A stretch of 64,000 bases of DNA from JABWCK01 sp043822385 (GTDB lineage Archaea > Micrarchaeota > Micrarchaeia > Norongarragalinales > Norongarragalinaceae): positions 1 to 64,000 of the forward strand of contig JBDRBT010000006.1 of NCBI GenBank assembly GCA_043822385.1, read 5' to 3'. The position numbers and the translations under genes were made by a program. The notes beneath the pieces were generated by a model. The model searched no databases. It had not been told where the DNA came from and saw nothing but the letters and a program-made list of their open reading frames with translations. Positions within the stretch are counted from its first letter, which is position 1, and the number at the start of each line of letters is the position of its first letter. Below are positions 34,566-42,453 of the stretch, in pieces.

Positions 34566-35198
34566 GTGAACGAGCGGGATGTTTATTGGTGGTTAGGCGT
34601 AACTCACGCTGATGGCTATTTTTATTTTAAGAATAACAAAGTAAGAGAGTTGCGTTTGAGAGTAAGTATTTGTTCGTTATCAATGCTTAAAAAATGGGGT
34701 AAAATTATTGATAAATTAACGGAAAAGAAGCACCGGTTGTTACTTGAAAAAATGTATGATCCACGCAGTGAGCGAAAATTCGACCAATACTTAGTTCGCG
34801 AGGGAAGTCAAGCAAGCCTTTCTTTGCTTAACTCCTTATTTTTGAAAAAGAAAATTAAACTTACTAGTATTGTCGTGCCTGATTGTTGTTATCATTCAAA
34901 TGTTAGGAGCGGAGCTTATTTGGCTGGAATAATAGATGGGGACGGGTGTATTCAATTAAGAAAACACTATGTAGACGGTCATTTAGAGCGGTTATTGAAA
35001 ATAACAACTAATAATAAAAAACACTTGGAACAAATACAATCCCTTTTGAGGAGTGTGGGTCTTTCTTCAGGGTATATTACAGATTATGTGCGACACTTTG
35101 ATTTATGGGTTTACTTGAATAAGAAAAGTATTGGTTGGTTCAAAAAATACGTAGTTCAAAACTTAGCGATAAAAAGAAAAGCCTTTAGGTTCAAATAA
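34566..35198 (+). CDS. LAGLIDADG homing endonuclease
   Basis: About 210 residues. Two LAGLIDADG motifs are visible: W-W-L-G-V-T-H-A-D-G-Y-F at the N-terminus and A-Y-L-A-G-I-I-D-G-D-G-C-I about 125 residues later, each with the catalytic acid. This is the monomeric two-motif type, which cuts a long asymmetric site. The GTG at 34566 is preferred: an ACGTTTAAG box about 27 bases upstream predicts a leaderless mRNA, and the longer frame from a TTG at 34521 would start in the tRNA-like fragment. It ends 18 bases before tRNA-Asp. It is not inside an obvious intron, so it is either free-standing or maturase-like. Both catalytic acids are present, so it may be active. Confidence 0.9.
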   Translation: MNERDVYWWLGVTHADGYFYFKNNKVRELRLRVSICSLSMLKKWGKIIDKLTEKKHRLLLEKMYDPRSERKFDQYLVREGSQASLSLLNSLFLKKKIKLTSIVVPDCCYHSNVRSGAYLAGIIDGDGCIQLRKHYVDGHLERLLKITTNNKKHLEQIQSLLRSVGLSSGYITDYVRHFDLWVYLNKKSIGWFKKYVVQNLAIKRKAFRFK

Positions 35199-35216
35199 TG
35201 GATACAGCGCCTTGGT

Positions 35217-35321
35217 GCCTTGGTAGAAGTTATTACCTCTAAAGGAAATAACTGCCGAATGTAGTGGTTAGCACACGAGCTTGTCGAGCTTGTATCCCGG
35301 GTCCGAATCCCGGCCAAGGCG
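35217..35321 (+). tRNA. tRNA-Asp (anticodon GTC) with a 33-base intron in the D stem
   Basis: Exon 1 is 35217-35226 and exon 2 35260-35321. The intron at 35227-35259 lies between bases 10 and 11. After removal the tRNA is complete: acceptor GCCTTGG/CCAAGGC, D stem GTGT/GCAC, anticodon stem CGAGC/GCTTG with GTC at 35283-35285, T stem CCGGG/CCCGG, discriminator G. The junctions form a strict bulge-helix-bulge: a 4-bp helix (35221-35224 with 35254-35257), 3-base bulges AGA and AAT, and an inner intron helix AGTTATT/AATAACT. Both cut sites fall after the second bulge base, as the splicing endonuclease requires. Base 55 is C instead of T. Confidence 0.92.
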
Positions 35322-35367
35322 CTCTCTTTTTTTAACTTTTTTCCCCCTAAATTCATTAGTTGATTGA

Positions 35368-35745
35368 ATGACTGAATCTTCTTGCCCTAAAAGAGTTAAT
35401 GGTTTTGAGCCGCACGTAACTCGTTTTTTGAATTTTGTTAAGAAAGCTAAACCCGCCGACTTTGTTAACGGTGGAGAAAAATTCAAGGGTTCTTTTTATT
35501 CTTTAAAAAAAGATTTTTCTTTACATCCAGAAAAAACAAAGGAAAAAACGTTAAAAGTAGTTGAGGATTTGGCTTCAGAAGTTTTAATGAGAGCCCTTGA
35601 TTTTGATAGGTCTTTATCCGTTTCTAGCGAGTTGACTAACCGTACTGAAGACGAGTTTGAAGCGTTTGTGCGTAGTGTTTTTATTAATTGGAGTAACACT
35701 CAATCATTTAGGCGAGAGTTAAGAAAGAAATTTGAATTGCATTAA
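35368..35745 (+). CDS. Small soluble protein of unknown function
   Basis: 125 residues, basic and largely helical, with no membrane segment. No family is recognised. It follows tRNA-Asp and precedes another small basic protein gene that has its own promoter-like box. Confidence 0.58.
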   Translation: MTESSCPKRVNGFEPHVTRFLNFVKKAKPADFVNGGEKFKGSFYSLKKDFSLHPEKTKEKTLKVVEDLASEVLMRALDFDRSLSVSSELTNRTEDEFEAFVRSVFINWSNTQSFRRELRKKFELH

Positions 35746-35805
35746 ACAGAAACTTATTAAAGTGCTTTTTTCACTATATGTTTTCGTTTTAGAGGTTTTA
35801 TTTAA

Positions 35806-36036
35806 ATGGTTAAAAGCAAGAAAGCAAAAGTATTCAAGAGCGAGTTAAGCGGCAAGGAAGCAGCTAAACTGTTTTTCGATAATTACTTAGGCAAGTGGAT
35901 TACTCGCAACGAAGTAAAAAGCGAGCGAGTAGTCAAGAAAAAGCACCGACTTATTTCCAAGAAAGCTTGGAGTAACTTGAAATTGCGTAAAATGTTTTTG
36001 AATAATTCTATTGCGGTTTTGTTCAAAGGCGATTAA
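35806..36036 (+). CDS. Small basic protein of unknown function
   Basis: 76 residues, very rich in lysine (M-V-K-S-K-K-A-K-V-F-K). It could bind nucleic acid or the ribosome, but no family is recognised. An ATTAAAG box about 45 bases upstream and an AGAGG ribosome binding site support expression. It converges on the ZIP transporter gene with a 2-base gap. Confidence 0.6.
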   Translation: MVKSKKAKVFKSELSGKEAAKLFFDNYLGKWITRNEVKSERVVKKKHRLISKKAWSNLKLRKMFLNNSIAVLFKGD

Positions 36037-36038
36037 GC

Positions 36039-36779
36039 TTACTCGGCAACTAATTTACTTAGGCCTACTATCACTAGTATTCCTAGTATTATCATTAAGA
36101 GTTGCTTAGCTGATTTTATCGAGTTTTCTTCCTTGTGTAATTCTGGTACTAAGTCAGCTGTAGCAATGTAAACAAAAGTTCCCGCAGTAAACGCTAGTCC
36201 TAAAGGCACTAGCCCGCTTACGTATTCAGCTGCGTAATAAAAACTTATTCCGCCTAAAACCGCGGTTAAAGCGCTCAAGAAATTAAAGGCTAAAGCTTTC
36301 TTTTTACTTAAGCCAGCATAAATAAGCAGGAAGTAATCTCCTATTTCTTGAGGTATTTCGTGAAAAATTACTGCGGCAGTTGTAGCAATGCCTATTGGTA
36401 TTCCAGCTAGGAATGCGGCGGCTATTGCTACCCCGTCAAAAAAATTGTGAAACGCGTCGCCAATTAAGTTTAAGTATAACAAGGGTTTTTCTCGTTTAGA
36501 GTGTTTAGTTGAGTGGTGGTGGTGCCATAAAACTATTTTTTCTATAGCGAAAGAAAACAAGATGCCTATTAAGAAGCAAGTTACTGCGGTTTCAATGCTT
36601 ATTTCCTCCATTGATTCTGGAAGCAAGTGCAGTATTGAAGCTGCTAAGAGAGTGCCGGTAGCAAAACTTATTACTAAGAATAACGAGTTTTGAGTTATTT
36701 TTTTAGAGAAAAACAAGATTCCTATTACTGAAATCAAGCTAACGATTACTGTCGCGGCAATAATGAGTTCTAGAACCAT
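36039..36779 (-). CDS. ZIP family divalent metal transporter
   Basis: 246 residues with eight hydrophobic helices. A histidine-rich loop (W-H-H-H-H-S-T-K-H) lies between helices 3 and 4. Metal-site motifs are H-N-F-F-D-G-V-A-I in helix 4 and F-H-E-I-P-Q-E-I-G-D in helix 5. It imports Zn2+ or related metals into the cytosol. Single gene, divergent from pcm with a 38-base spacer. Confidence 0.93.
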   Translation of the reverse strand: MVLELIIAATVIVSLISVIGILFFSKKITQNSLFLVISFATGTLLAASILHLLPESMEEISIETAVTCFLIGILFSFAIEKIVLWHHHHSTKHSKREKPLLYLNLIGDAFHNFFDGVAIAAAFLAGIPIGIATTAAVIFHEIPQEIGDYFLLIYAGLSKKKALAFNFLSALTAVLGGISFYYAAEYVSGLVPLGLAFTAGTFVYIATADLVPELHKEENSIKSAKQLLMIILGILVIVGLSKLVAE

Positions 36780-36817
36780 AAGTAAATCCTAATATTTCGC
36801 GAAGTATTTATTGTTTT

Positions 36818-37462
36818 GTGAATTCAAACGAAGAATTAATCCAGCACTTGAAGAAAACCGGTGCATTGAAGAGCCCTGCTTTAGAAAAAGCTCTTTTTGA
36901 AGTTGATAGGGCTATTTTTGTTCCAAAAGAACTGCAACACAGGGCTTACGCTGACAATCCGCTTCACGTAATGAAGGGGCAGACTATTTCCCAGCCTTTT
37001 GTTATCGTTCATGCTCTAGAGGCTCTTGATTTAACTGAGGGGCACAAGGTTTTAGAGATAGGAACTTGTTCGGGTTACCAGACTGCATTAATTGCTAAGT
37101 TAGTTGGTAAGAACGGAAAGGTGGTCTCAATAGAATTAATTCCTGAATTAGTTGCTTACGCTAAAAAAAGACTTTTTAACCACAAGAATGTCGAAATTAT
37201 TCATGCTGACGCCAGTAAAGAAGATTTTTTGCCAACTAAAAAATTAGTTTCATTGCTTGAGCATTTTGATAGGTTGATTATTAATGCTCAGACTCTTAAT
37301 TTTCCAATTCATTTGCTTGTTTTATTGAAGGATGAAGGAAAAATAGTTTTGCCTTATGGCAGTGTTGAACACCAGAACTTGTTGCTTGTCGACAGCAGGT
37401 TAAAAACTAAGAAAGTAATTATTCCCGTGCAATTCGTTCCGTTAAAGGGTGCTCATGAATGA
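36818..37462 (+). CDS. pcm: Protein-L-isoaspartate O-methyltransferase
   Basis: 214 residues. Repairs isomerised aspartate residues in aged proteins using S-adenosylmethionine. The Q-T-I-S-Q-P-F-V substrate loop and the SAM motif V-L-E-I-G-T-C-S-G-Y-Q-T-A are clear. GTG start, likely leaderless (GTATTTATTG box upstream). The stop overlaps the next gene by 4 bases (ATGA). Confidence 0.95.
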   Translation: MNSNEELIQHLKKTGALKSPALEKALFEVDRAIFVPKELQHRAYADNPLHVMKGQTISQPFVIVHALEALDLTEGHKVLEIGTCSGYQTALIAKLVGKNGKVVSIELIPELVAYAKKRLFNHKNVEIIHADASKEDFLPTKKLVSLLEHFDRLIINAQTLNFPIHLLVLLKDEGKIVLPYGSVEHQNLLLVDSRLKTKKVIIPVQFVPLKGAHE

Positions 37463-38181
37463 GGATTGTTTCTTTATCGCCTAGCAATACCGAGATTTTG
37501 TGTGCTTTAGGCTGTGAAAAAGAATTAGTTGGCGTAACTAGTTTGTGTGATTACCCGCGTGAATTGAGTGTTTCTAGGGTTAGTAGTTGGGTTGACCCTG
37601 ACTTGCGGGAAGTAACTCGATTAAAACCTGACTTGGTTTTTACTAGTGGTTTTACTCAACAATCGCTTGCTGATTCCTTGAGGAAAAAAGGCTTGAGTGT
37701 TTTTCACGTTGACCCGCATTCTTTGAAAGACGTGTTGAGTTCATTCAAAGAAATTGGCGAAGTTGTTGGAAAAAGAAAAGAAGCTAATTCTTTAGTAAAG
37801 GAATTCAAGAAAAAAAGCGTTAGTAAGAAACTCGGCAAGCGCGTTTTGTGTTTGCAGTGGTTGAATCCCTTCATGGCGTCTGGTTATTGGGTTCCGGACT
37901 TGCTTAAGAAAGCTGGTTGCAAGTCTTTATTGAAGAGTGGTGAAGATAGTCGTGTTTTTTCTCCTGAAGAATTGAAAAAATTTAATCCTGAAGCTATTAT
38001 AGTTAGTGTTTGCGGTGCTGGAGCAGCTGTTTCTGCGCAAAGCATTTTAGATAACGAGTTCTTCAAGAATACTGACGCAGTGAAGAAAAACAAGGTTTTT
38101 GTTATTGATGATGTTTTATTAAACCGGCCTGGTCCTAGATTAATAGAGTCAATTATTGAATTAGATCGCGCTTTAAAGTGA
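37459..38181 (+). CDS. BtuF-like substrate-binding domain protein without a signal peptide
   Basis: 240 residues. Begins M-R-I-V-S-L-S-P-S-N-T-E-I-L-C-A-L-G, the start of the mature class III binding-protein fold used for cobalamin and iron chelates, and contains the L-K-P-D-L-V-F-T motif. There is no signal peptide or lipobox and no adjacent permease or ATPase gene, so a classical import role is doubtful. It may be a cytoplasmic corrinoid- or metal-binding protein. It is translationally coupled to pcm. Confidence 0.8.
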   Translation: MRIVSLSPSNTEILCALGCEKELVGVTSLCDYPRELSVSRVSSWVDPDLREVTRLKPDLVFTSGFTQQSLADSLRKKGLSVFHVDPHSLKDVLSSFKEIGEVVGKRKEANSLVKEFKKKSVSKKLGKRVLCLQWLNPFMASGYWVPDLLKKAGCKSLLKSGEDSRVFSPEELKKFNPEAIIVSVCGAGAAVSAQSILDNEFFKNTDAVKKNKVFVIDDVLLNRPGPRLIESIIELDRALK

Positions 38182-38192
38182 AGTGATTTTTT

Positions 38193-38753
38193 TTGAGACA
38201 AACTTTCGAAGCAATGAAGAACGCTTATTTAGCAGTTACTGAATTGTCTAATGCCGAGAAACGTCGTTTGTCTAAACTCGCTCAAGAATCCGAAGTTTAT
38301 AGGAAGTTGAGGAAGAATATTGAACGAAAGTTTGGTTATCGTTCTAATTTAAGAGGAGGCAAGATTCCGCTTAATGTTGTTAACGCTTTTTTAGGTGATA
38401 AAACCGCGCGTGCTCTGCAAAAACATAATTTGGAACTTCATTATGATGGCGATCGTCAAGGGGTAAAACGTTTTAGCGTTCAGTACTCGAATAAAGAAGT
38501 TCCCTGGTTTTTTTTGAACAGTAAGGGTTTAGTTATTCGTGTTGATACTAATTTACCTTCTGTTGGTTTTTACAAAACGCTATTTGGTAAAGAACCGATT
38601 CATCCTATTGACTTGTCTTTTGCTTCGCCTGAATTGTTTAAACATTTTCCAGAAGAAAAGTTAGATGAAAACTTAGTTAAAACTGGTTATCACGGATTGT
38701 TTGACGACCCGAAGTTTATTGCTGCGTTAAGAAACGTTAGCTTGAAGACGTGA
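38193..38753 (+). CDS. Soluble protein of unknown function
   Basis: 186 residues, starting at a TTG 11 bases after the BtuF-like gene. A basic helical N-terminal 60 residues is followed by a mixed beta region. No membrane segment and no family recognised. It is the last gene of the pcm operon. Confidence 0.62.
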   Translation: MRQTFEAMKNAYLAVTELSNAEKRRLSKLAQESEVYRKLRKNIERKFGYRSNLRGGKIPLNVVNAFLGDKTARALQKHNLELHYDGDRQGVKRFSVQYSNKEVPWFFLNSKGLVIRVDTNLPSVGFYKTLFGKEPIHPIDLSFASPELFKHFPEEKLDENLVKTGYHGLFDDPKFIAALRNVSLKT

Positions 38754-38769
38754 TTTTTCGTTATAAGAA

Positions 38770-38869
38770 CGTTTTTAAATGTTTTTTTCCATTATAGTAA
38801 GAGTGTCTGGGTGCTCACTCTATAGTTTATTTTAGTTTTTCTAGGGTGCTCCATCTTTTTGGTGTTTGA
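38770..38869 (+). promoter_or_regulatory. Promoter and leader of the RNA polymerase operon
   Basis: A GTTTTTAAATG box at 38771-38781 predicts transcription from about 38800. The leader opens with a hairpin AGAGTG (38800-38805)/CACTCT (38816-38821) with a 10-base loop. The heptamer GGGTGCT occurs in the loop (38809-38815) and again at 38844-38850. A GGTG ribosome binding site lies 5 bases before the TTG start of rpoH. Confidence 0.5.
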
Positions 38870-39106
38870 TTGGATTCTTTAGCAAGTCATTTTTTAGTTC
38901 CGAAGGCAGTAAAGCTTTCGGAAGACGAAGTTTCAGAGTTACTTTCAAAGCTAAAATGTACTGTTGATAAATTACCTAAAGTAAAGAGTGATGATGCTTC
39001 AGTAAAAGGCTTGCAGGTAGTAGAGGGCGATGTAGTAAAATACGTTCGCAAGAGTCCAATTATTAGTGGGGATTCATTTTATTATCGGATAGTTATTTCC
39101 GAATAA
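38870..39106 (+). CDS. rpoH: DNA-directed RNA polymerase subunit H
   Basis: 78 residues. Archaeal equivalent of the C-terminal domain of eukaryotic Rpb5, part of the lower jaw. Motifs are H-F-L-V-P-K, K-L-S-E-D-E-V, L-P-K-V-K-S-D-D-A, and the ending R-K-S-P-I-I-S-G-D-S-F-Y-Y-R. The TTG start has a GGTG site 5 bases upstream. First gene of the operon rpoH-rpoB''-rpoB'-rpoA, as in many archaea. Confidence 0.94.
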   Translation: MDSLASHFLVPKAVKLSEDEVSELLSKLKCTVDKLPKVKSDDASVKGLQVVEGDVVKYVRKSPIISGDSFYYRIVISE

Positions 39107-39143
39107 TTTTTTTTGTTTTAGTTTTTGGGGGGATTACATCGTT

Positions 39144-40613
39144 ATGTCTCAGTTCGCTGAAGTTACTAAAGCTTATTTGCGCGATAACAGTGTAGTAAAA
39201 CAACACTTGGAAGGCTACGACAAGTTTGTTAGGGGCGAAATGCAAGCTATTGTTGACGCTCAAGCTACTATTGAACCTCAAATAGAGGGTTATACGATCA
39301 AGCTCGGTAAGATTCGAGCTGAAAAACCAATGATTACTGAAGCCGATGGTTCTAGACGAAAATTACTTCCTTCTGAAGCTCGTTTCAGAGATTTGTCTTA
39401 TACTTCCCCGTTGTTTTTGGAAATGACTCAAGTAGTCAACGGAGTTGAGCGAAGAACTGAAGATGTTTTTATTGGTGAATTGCCGGTAATGTTGAAGTCT
39501 TCTCTTTGTTATTTGTATGAATTGAGTTATTCTGAATTAGCGGATGCTGGCGAGGATGGAATGGATTCGGGTGGTTATTTCGTTATTAATGGCACTGAAA
39601 AAACCTTAATGACTTTAGAAGATTTAGCTCCTAACCGTATTCTTGTTTCTCGAGATAAGGATAAGGAATTAGTTCAAGCAAAAGTTTTTTCCACTCGCTC
39701 TGGTTTCAGGGGAAGATGCACTGTAGATCGCGATAAGATTGGTCGTTTGAGTGTTACTTTACCTTCTTACAGCAAGAATTTAGAGTTAATTCTGGTTTTA
39801 AGAGCACTTGGTTTAGTTGATAGAGAAAGAATATTGAAAGTTTTCTCTGAGAATCAAGAGATTGTTAATGACTTACTGCTTAATTTAGAGTTAGAGGAAT
39901 CAAAAACTAAGCGCGATGCTTTGGAAATAATAGGCAAGAGAGCTGCGCCTGGACAACCGGTTGACTACCAAATTAAGAGAGCTGAATTGCTTTTAGATCG
40001 TTACTTGCTTCCTCATATTGGTATTGACGAGAGTGTTCGTTTAGCTAAGGCTTATTATTTGTGTAGAATGGCTGAACGGTGTATACTTGTTTCTTACGGT
40101 AAGAGAGCTGTTGAAGACAAGGATCATTATTCTAACAAGCGTTTGAAGATTTCCGGCAAGTTAATGGAGGAAGTTTTTCGTTACGCTTTCCAGTTCCTTG
40201 TGAAAGACGTGGCTTACCAAATGGAGAGGGCTAACGTGCGTGGTCGTAGAATGAGTATGTTTTCTATTGTTAGGCCTGATGCTTTGAGTGATAGAATAAA
40301 GTATTCAATGGCTACTGGAAATTGGGTTGGCGGGCACACAGGTGTTTCACAGCCTTTAGATCGTTATAATTTTATTTCTGCAGCTAGTTTCTTGAAGCGT
40401 GTTACTTCGCCTCTAGCTAAAAAGCATCCTCATTATAAAGCAAGGGATTTGCATGGTACTCATTGGGGTAGGCTTGATCCTAACGAGACGCCTGAAGGCC
40501 CGAATTGTGGTTTAGTTAAGAACTTGTCTTTGTATTGTGAAGTTACTACCGGCATTCATGAAAAGGGTGTCGAATCTATTTTGAAAAGAATGGGAGTTTC
40601 ATTGAAGTTATAA
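39144..40613 (+). CDS. rpoB2: DNA-directed RNA polymerase subunit B'' (N-terminal half of B)
   Basis: 489 residues. The first half of the split second-largest subunit, forming the protrusion, lobe and fork. Seen are G-Y-F-V-I-N-G-T-E-K, D-K-D-H-Y-S-N-K-R-L and the ending around D-L-H-G-T-H-W-G-R-L-D-P-N-E-T-P-E-G-P-N-C-G-L-V. Splitting of RpoB at this place is common in Euryarchaeota and their relatives. ATG with a GGGGGGA site; rpoB' follows after 13 bases. Confidence 0.96.
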   Translation: MSQFAEVTKAYLRDNSVVKQHLEGYDKFVRGEMQAIVDAQATIEPQIEGYTIKLGKIRAEKPMITEADGSRRKLLPSEARFRDLSYTSPLFLEMTQVVNGVERRTEDVFIGELPVMLKSSLCYLYELSYSELADAGEDGMDSGGYFVINGTEKTLMTLEDLAPNRILVSRDKDKELVQAKVFSTRSGFRGRCTVDRDKIGRLSVTLPSYSKNLELILVLRALGLVDRERILKVFSENQEIVNDLLLNLELEESKTKRDALEIIGKRAAPGQPVDYQIKRAELLLDRYLLPHIGIDESVRLAKAYYLCRMAERCILVSYGKRAVEDKDHYSNKRLKISGKLMEEVFRYAFQFLVKDVAYQMERANVRGRRMSMFSIVRPDALSDRIKYSMATGNWVGGHTGVSQPLDRYNFISAASFLKRVTSPLAKKHPHYKARDLHGTHWGRLDPNETPEGPNCGLVKNLSLYCEVTTGIHEKGVESILKRMGVSLKL

Positions 40614-40626
40614 GGAGTGTTGTTTA

Positions 40627-42438
40627 ATGAAGTCTAGCAGTATTTTTTTGAACGGGAGATTCCTCGGTTTTCACGATAATGGTGAAAAACTAGTTGATGA
40701 CTTGCGTGAAATGAGGCGTAAGGGAGAACTTGATTCTGAGTTTAATATTTGTTTTTACTCTAAAACTAATGAAGTTTTTATTAATACTGACGAGGGACGC
40801 GCTCGCAGGCCTTTAATCGTTGTAAAGAACGGCAAGCCATTGCTTTCAAGTGATTTAGTTGATAGATTAAAGAAAAAAGAATTATCCTGGAACGATTTAG
40901 TTGTCAGGGGCTTAATTGAGTACTTGGATGCAGAGGAAGAAGAAAACACGTTAATTGCTTTGAATTTAAACGAGTTAACTGAAAAACACACTCACTTGGA
41001 AATTGATCCTTCAGTTATTTTGGGTTATGCTTCTTCATTAATTCCTTTTCCTGAATACAACATGGCTCCGAGAGTTTTAATGGCTGCTCAGCACACTAAA
41101 CAGAGTCTTGGCTTGTTTGCAAGCAATTACAATTATCGTACTGACACTAGGTCTCACTTGCTTTTTTATCCACAAAGGCCGTTAGTTCAAACTAGAACTT
41201 ACGACGCATTAAAGTTGTTTAATCGTTCTTCAGGACAAAATTACGTGGTTGCTGTATTGAGTTATTACGGTTACAACATGAATGACGCGGTCGTAATGAA
41301 CAAGAGTTCCATAGAACGCACTTTAGGTAGAACTATGTTCATGCGTACGTACAATACTGAAGAAAGGCGTTATCCTGGAGGACAAAAAGACAAGTTCTGT
41401 AAGCCGGAAGAATTTGTTCAAGGTTATTTAGGTGAGGAAGTTTACGCTAGTTTAGATGAAGATGGATTGATTTCTCCTGAAACGGTTGTTGAGCCTAACG
41501 CGGTTTTAGTTGGAAAAACGTCTCCTCCACGGTTCTTGAAGGAAGTTACTGCTCTTGAAGTTGATGTTGAAAAAAGGCGCGAGAGTTCTCTTTCAGTTCG
41601 AGGTAACGAAAGCGGTATAGTTGATTCTGTTATTTTATCTGTAACTCCTTCTGGCAATAAGTTCGTTAAAATTAAAGTGCGTAACTTGAATATTCCTGAA
41701 GTTGGAGACAAGTTTGCTTCGCGTTTCGGGCAAAAGGGAGTTGTTTCATTAATGGTTCCTCAGGAAGACATGCCGTTTACTAAAGACGGTGTGGTGCCTG
41801 ATTTGATTATTAATCCTCATGCTATTCCAGGTCGTATGACTGCTGGTCACTTGCTTGAAATGCTTGGTGGAAAAGCTGCTTGCGTTAGTGGAAAGTTGAG
41901 GGATGGAACTGCTTTTAGTGGCGAAAAACAAGCTGATTTTGAAAAGGTTTTGAAGGAAGCTGGTTTTGACGAGACTGGGCAAGAATTATTGTACGATGGA
42001 AAAACGGGTCGTTTAATGAACTCGAAAATTTTTGTTGGAGTTATTTACTACCAACGATTGCATCACTTGGTTGGTTTGAAGATGCATGCTCGTTCGCGTG
42101 GTCCAGTTCAAATGCTTACTCACCAGCCTACTGAAGGACGCGCTCGCGAGGGTGGTTTGAGGCTTGGTGAAATGGAGCGTGACTGTTTTATTGGTTACGG
42201 CGCGGCTTTGTTGTTGAAAGAGCGTATGATTGATTCAAGTGACAAGACTACTGAATTAGTTTGCAATACTTGTGGTTCTCTTGCAATTTTTGATCGTGTT
42301 AAGAACAAGCGTTACTGTCCATTGTGTGATAGTTCTGACGTTAAAGAAATTTTTGTTTCTTATGCCTTCAAGCTGTTGGTTGATGAAATGAAGTCTATTG
42401 GTATATTCCCAAAATTAAACTTGAAGGATAATGCGTGA
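40627..42438 (+). CDS. rpoB1: DNA-directed RNA polymerase subunit B' (C-terminal half of B)
   Basis: 603 residues. Carries the hybrid-binding and wall domains and the C-terminal clamp with a zinc site (C-N-T-C-G, then C-P-L-C). G-Y-N-M-N-D-A-V-V-M-N and P-D-L-I-I-N-P-H-A-I-P are intact. The segment normally S-R-H-G-Q-K-G reads S-R-F-G-Q-K-G, with Phe at residue 367 in place of an almost invariant His. It is followed by rpoA after 15 bases with a GAGGAG ribosome binding site. Confidence 0.96.
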   Translation: MKSSSIFLNGRFLGFHDNGEKLVDDLREMRRKGELDSEFNICFYSKTNEVFINTDEGRARRPLIVVKNGKPLLSSDLVDRLKKKELSWNDLVVRGLIEYLDAEEEENTLIALNLNELTEKHTHLEIDPSVILGYASSLIPFPEYNMAPRVLMAAQHTKQSLGLFASNYNYRTDTRSHLLFYPQRPLVQTRTYDALKLFNRSSGQNYVVAVLSYYGYNMNDAVVMNKSSIERTLGRTMFMRTYNTEERRYPGGQKDKFCKPEEFVQGYLGEEVYASLDEDGLISPETVVEPNAVLVGKTSPPRFLKEVTALEVDVEKRRESSLSVRGNESGIVDSVILSVTPSGNKFVKIKVRNLNIPEVGDKFASRFGQKGVVSLMVPQEDMPFTKDGVVPDLIINPHAIPGRMTAGHLLEMLGGKAACVSGKLRDGTAFSGEKQADFEKVLKEAGFDETGQELLYDGKTGRLMNSKIFVGVIYYQRLHHLVGLKMHARSRGPVQMLTHQPTEGRAREGGLRLGEMERDCFIGYGAALLLKERMIDSSDKTTELVCNTCGSLAIFDRVKNKRYCPLCDSSDVKEIFVSYAFKLLVDEMKSIGIFPKLNLKDNA

Positions 42439-42453
42439 GGAGTGGATTTTGTT

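Noticed and set aside
34501..34600. Complete or split tRNA on the minus strand at the tRNA-like fragment
   Set aside because: No D arm, anticodon stem or 5' acceptor strand pairs with it within 100 bases; only the T arm part is recognisable.
35156..35486. Minus-strand open frames across tRNA-Asp
   Set aside because: Shadows of the tRNA and of the small plus-strand gene at 35368; no supporting start signals.
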